A DNA stretch of 64,000 nt from Pseudoneobacillus rhizosphaerae (GTDB lineage Bacteria > Bacillota > Bacilli > Bacillales > Cytobacillaceae), in contig NZ_CAKJTG010000021.1 in assembly GCF_917563885.1 (NCBI RefSeq), forward strand, positions 1-64,000, written 5' to 3'. Each line of letters opens with the position of its first letter. The first letter of the stretch is position 1. The notes beneath the pieces were generated by a model that did not search any database, had not been told where the DNA came from, and saw only the letters and a list, made by a program, of their open reading frames with translations. The translations under genes and the position numbers were made by a program. Below are positions 61,610-64,000 of the stretch, one piece after another.

Positions 61610-62494
61610 CTAGTTGTGCTGATCTTTGTGACCTTTATGGTCTCCATGGTGATGACTGTCGCTATGGTGTCTTTTAAAAAGTCCATGATGATGACCTCTA
61701 TGAGGGAAAAGGTCCATTTCCTTTACTTTATCTGAATGGTTTGCCATTATTTCATGGAATATTTCTCTCGTACTCTTATTCTTTGTATCAACTCCAAGTT
61801 TTTCTGCTGCCTTTAGGACTCGCTTTTCCCAAACTTCATGAGCTAAATCACGTAGCTCTTTACCTTCTGTTGTGATTCCCAATTCCTTTGCTTGCTTTTT
61901 AATTTGGGCTTCGTACACCTCACGCGATAGTTCACTAAGTTCTTTTCCTTTTGTACTAATTCCAAGCTCTTTGGCATCTTTTTTAAGTTGCGCTTCTCCT
62001 ACTTCTTTGGCTAAGTCTTCTAGCTTTTTACCTTCAGTCGATATCCCTAATTCTTTTGCCTCTTTTTTTACTTGAGTTTCAAATATTTCCTTTTTTAATG
62101 CATCCACAGTTTTTCCTTCAGTTGAAATACCTAATTCTTTTGCCTTTTTGTTTAGATAGACTAGGATAATTTCATCCTTTAAGGAATCTGCATCTTTACC
62201 TTCAGTTGATATGCCTAACTTTTCCGCATGTTTTTTCAAATGGGCTAAACGAACCTCTTTAGCCAACGTTTCATGATCCTTACCTTCTGTTTTTATACCT
62301 AATTTTTCTGCCTCCTTTTTAAGAAATTCGGCATCCTCTTCTATACTTCGTTTGTGGCCATGCTTATACTCTCTTACTTTAACCTCATCTGGAGTAGTAG
62401 TGTTATTTATGGCTGCAAAAACTGGAATAGTCCCAACAACACCAACAAATAACGCGCCTGCTACCAACAAGCCTAAAAACTTTTTCTTTAACAT
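61610..62494 (-). CDS. Secreted repeat protein with histidine-rich tail
   Basis: The 294-residue protein has a signal peptide (cleavage likely after VFA, about residue 27), then seven repeats with an exact 28-residue period. The repeat hallmark LGI-x-T-x-GK starts at residues 65, 93, 121, 149, 177, 205 and 233. Each repeat looks like one or two amphipathic helices rich in Lys and Glu. The C-terminus (264-294) is rich in histidine (HRGHHH, HHSDSHHHGDHKGH) and may bind zinc, nickel or copper. No enzyme family was recognised. AGGAGG precedes the ATG. It is a single gene, and a surface metal-binding or structural role is the most that can be said. Confidence 0.82.
   Translation of the reverse strand: MLKKKFLGLLVAGALFVGVVGTIPVFAAINNTTTPDEVKVREYKHGHKRSIEEDAEFLKKEAEKLGIKTEGKDHETLAKEVRLAHLKKHAEKLGISTEGKDADSLKDEIILVYLNKKAKELGISTEGKTVDALKKEIFETQVKKEAKELGISTEGKKLEDLAKEVGEAQLKKDAKELGISTKGKELSELSREVYEAQIKKQAKELGITTEGKELRDLAHEVWEKRVLKAAEKLGVDTKNKSTREIFHEIMANHSDKVKEMDLFPHRGHHHGLFKRHHSDSHHHGDHKGHKDQHN
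61790..62306 (-). repeat. Seven 84-bp tandem repeats within the secreted protein gene
   Basis: The coding repeats correspond to protein residues about 64-235 and follow an 84-bp period without drift. The Lys/Glu-rich cores are close to identical in protein, and the DNA copies differ at third positions, so the array is old rather than freshly expanded. Confidence 0.7.
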
Positions 62495-62582
62495 CCTAAA
62501 TCCTCCTTAATGGTTCAGTTATTTACAGAGATAGCATGCCCAACTATTATGAATAAACTATGAAAAAACTATTGCAATACCT

Positions 62583-63488
62583 TTAACTTTTGGTTAATAA
62601 ATTTTCAACCTCATAATCTTCCTTTAATTCTTTTATCCAAGTTGTATATTCGGCTTGGATTCTTTCATCAAATAATGTCTTTTGTATTTCTTCTACATGT
62701 TCTTCATAAACAGCATCCTTAGCAGCCTTTTTATCGTGAACCTGAATAATATGGTAACCAAATTCAGATTTAACAGGGTCACTGATTTTATTTTCTGCTA
62801 AAGTAAAAGCTACTTGCTCAAACTCAGCTACCATATCACCTTTTGTAAAATAACCTAAGTCTCCTCCATTTTCTGCATTAGAAGTATCAGTCGAGTATTC
62901 TTTTGCCAACTTTGAAAAGTCTTCTCCTTTAGCGAGCTTTTTCTTTACTTCCTTTGCAGTTGCCTCATCTTTTACCAATATATGACTTGCTTTAACTTGT
63001 TCGGGCTCATTGTATGAGGCTTTGTTTTCTTCAAAATACGTTTTTACTTCTTCATCAGTAATCTTAATTCTTGGTTCTAATAATTTCTTAATCGTTATAT
63101 ACTGATTTACTTCCTTCTCAATATCTGCCTTTTTCATGCCGTTTTCTTCAAGAGCTGAATTGAACGCATCTTCTCCGCCATAAGTATCAATAAGTGCTTG
63201 TAGTTCAAAAGCTTTTTCTTCATCCGTAATCGTTACTTTTTCTTTTTTACTTTCTTGCTCTATCATTTTGTTTGTTATTAATGTATCTAAAGCAGCTGTT
63301 CCATATTGTTCCACTAGCAACTCATTTAATTCCTCTTTACTAACCGTCTCACTACCTACCTTTGCAACCACATTATTTTTTAATAATAAAATACTAATTA
63401 TAATTGCAGCTACGAGAACGACAAGCAAAGTAGTTAGATAAATGGTTTTAACTGTTCCCTTTTTTGAAACTATATTCTGATTATCCAA
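62583..63488 (-). CDS. Membrane-anchored parvulin-type peptidyl-prolyl isomerase (PrsA/SurA-like)
   Basis: The 301-residue protein has an N-terminal membrane segment (about residues 15-38) but no lipobox cysteine, unlike PrsA of Bacillus subtilis. A SurA-like N-terminal region follows, then a parvulin domain (about 165-260) with [31 protein letters not shown] and [11 protein letters not shown]. It should help fold exported proteins outside the membrane. The start is chosen as TTG at 63488, seven bases after GGGGG. An earlier in-frame ATG at 63509 includes the ribosome binding site. Confidence 0.87.
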   Translation of the reverse strand: MDNQNIVSKKGTVKTIYLTTLLVVLVAAIIISILLLKNNVVAKVGSETVSKEELNELLVEQYGTAALDTLITNKMIEQESKKEKVTITDEEKAFELQALIDTYGGEDAFNSALEENGMKKADIEKEVNQYITIKKLLEPRIKITDEEVKTYFEENKASYNEPEQVKASHILVKDEATAKEVKKKLAKGEDFSKLAKEYSTDTSNAENGGDLGYFTKGDMVAEFEQVAFTLAENKISDPVKSEFGYHIIQVHDKKAAKDAVYEEHVEEIQKTLFDERIQAEYTTWIKELKEDYEVENLLTKS

Positions 63489-63650
63489 TTCATTTCCCCC
63501 TTTTTGCATGTATCTATCTTACCGATTAAATATGAACAAACTATTAACAAGTTTTGAATAGCCTATTAAGAAATGTGGAAGCCCCTTGGTCACGGAAAAA
63601 TGGCACTAAATTTTTTACAGCCCAAACAAGTATAAGAGGCTCTGGACAAT

Positions 63651-63682
63651 AAAAAAAGGAAGCCAAATGATCTGCTTCCTTT
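63651..63682 (-). terminator. Terminator of the HtrA-like gene
   Basis: AAAGGAAGC (63655-63663) and GCTTCCTTT (63674-63682) form a perfect 9-bp stem. On the minus strand it is followed by seven T residues. Confidence 0.85.
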
Positions 63683-63698
63683 CATCCCAGCTTTCAAT

Positions 63699-64000
63699 TT
63701 ATTCTGTTCGATCGTTACTTTTGAGTGTTAATTGGATTGTAGTCAATTTTCCATTCCGATATAATTTTATGGTAGCCTTTTCTCCCACTTTTGTTTTGGA
63801 ATAAAGATACTTTCTTAAATCCCCAGGGTTCTTAATCTCCTCGTTATTAATCGAAACAATTACGTCTTCCTGTTTTATACCAGCTGAGTCTGCCGTAGAA
63901 TTTGGATCAACAAAGGTGACAATCGCACCATCAACAACTGAGTTTGGAAGGCTTTGTAAATACTCTCTTGGAACTTCGTCAAGACCCGCCAAACTAACAC
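63699..64000 (-). CDS. HtrA-like serine protease, C-terminal PDZ domain (cut by window edge)
   Basis: An open frame runs from the stop at 63699 to the window edge and continues beyond it. The visible 100 residues are one PDZ domain, with VDGAIVTFVDPNSTADSAGIKQEDVIVSINNEEI and a final beta strand KLTTIQLTLK, as at the end of HtrA/DegP-like trypsin-type proteases. The protease domain would lie right of the window. Neighbouring PrsA-like foldase and HtrA both serve exported-protein quality control. Confidence 0.8.
   Translation of the reverse strand, partial: VSLAGLDEVPREYLQSLPNSVVDGAIVTFVDPNSTADSAGIKQEDVIVSINNEEIKNPGDLRKYLYSKTKVGEKATIKLYRNGKLTTIQLTLKSNDRTE

Noticed and set aside
1-64000. CRISPR arrays, prophage, integron or replication origin
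   Set aside because: No regularly spaced direct repeats, phage structural genes, integrase or DnaA-box cluster was noticed on either strand. The only tandem repeats are coding ones at 61790-62306.

Overview
The window looks like a chromosomal segment of a low-GC, endospore-former-type Firmicute (Bacillaceae). The basis is AT-rich DNA, strong AGGAGG-type ribosome binding sites, frequent TTG/GTG starts, Gram-positive lipoprotein signals and a protein complement typical of Bacillus and its relatives. The genus cannot be fixed from sequence reading alone. No prophage, CRISPR array or intact insertion sequence was seen. One tRNA-Ala and one 161-bp MITE-like insertion were found.

Region 1 (1-2150) holds a DMT-family exporter, an MgtC/SapB protein and tRNA-Ala(GGC). 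Region 2 (2151-20610) is the most striking part. It carries a dipeptide/oligopeptide ABC importer, a prolyl oligopeptidase, a hydroxyproline-type catabolic cluster (DapA-like lyase, two proline-racemase-family proteins, and a D-hydroxyproline dehydrogenase split over two divergent operons), a sigma-54 enhancer-binding activator, and two Xaa-Pro peptidases. Five transcription units start at near-identical -24/-12 promoters (TTGGYAYANNNNTTGCA). The genes therefore look like one sigma-54 regulon that imports proline/hydroxyproline-rich peptides, cleaves them, and epimerises and oxidises the imino acid. The alpha-ketoglutarate semialdehyde dehydrogenase that would finish the pathway is not in the window.

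Region 3 (20743-26771) is mixed: an SDR dehydrogenase, a small membrane protein, glycerate kinase, an ArsR repressor, an HD-GYP phosphodiesterase, and a CyuA/serine-dehydratase-like enzyme. A MITE with an 8-bp target duplication sits exactly at the stop codon of that last gene.

Region 4 (27052-40222) is a nitrogen-scavenging cluster: an M20 carbamoyl-amino-acid/allantoate amidohydrolase, two NCS2 purine/pyrimidine permeases, carbamate kinase, an ankyrin-TPR protein, a guanine-deaminase-like enzyme, the FdrA/AllG/AllH set (oxamate carbamoyltransferase in E. coli) and a PucR regulator. The set suggests that a carbamoyl group is transferred and then cashed in as ATP by carbamate kinase. Palindromes TTGTACAA overlap both divergent promoters.

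Region 5 (40257-57358) has three cytosine-deaminase-like amidohydrolase paralogs, two peptide-type solute-binding lipoproteins sharing one ABC permease/ATPase core, a minimal LytS/YesN-like two-component system, an SSS symporter, an NCS1 permease and a fourth, unusual amidohydrolase. It is probably a heterocycle/amide uptake and deamination locus. Region 6 (57532-64000) holds an esterase, a MarR repressor with an MFS pump, an HxlR regulator divergent from a DODA-type dioxygenase, a secreted 28-residue-repeat His-rich protein, a parvulin foldase, and the C-terminal end of an HtrA-like PDZ protease cut by the window edge.
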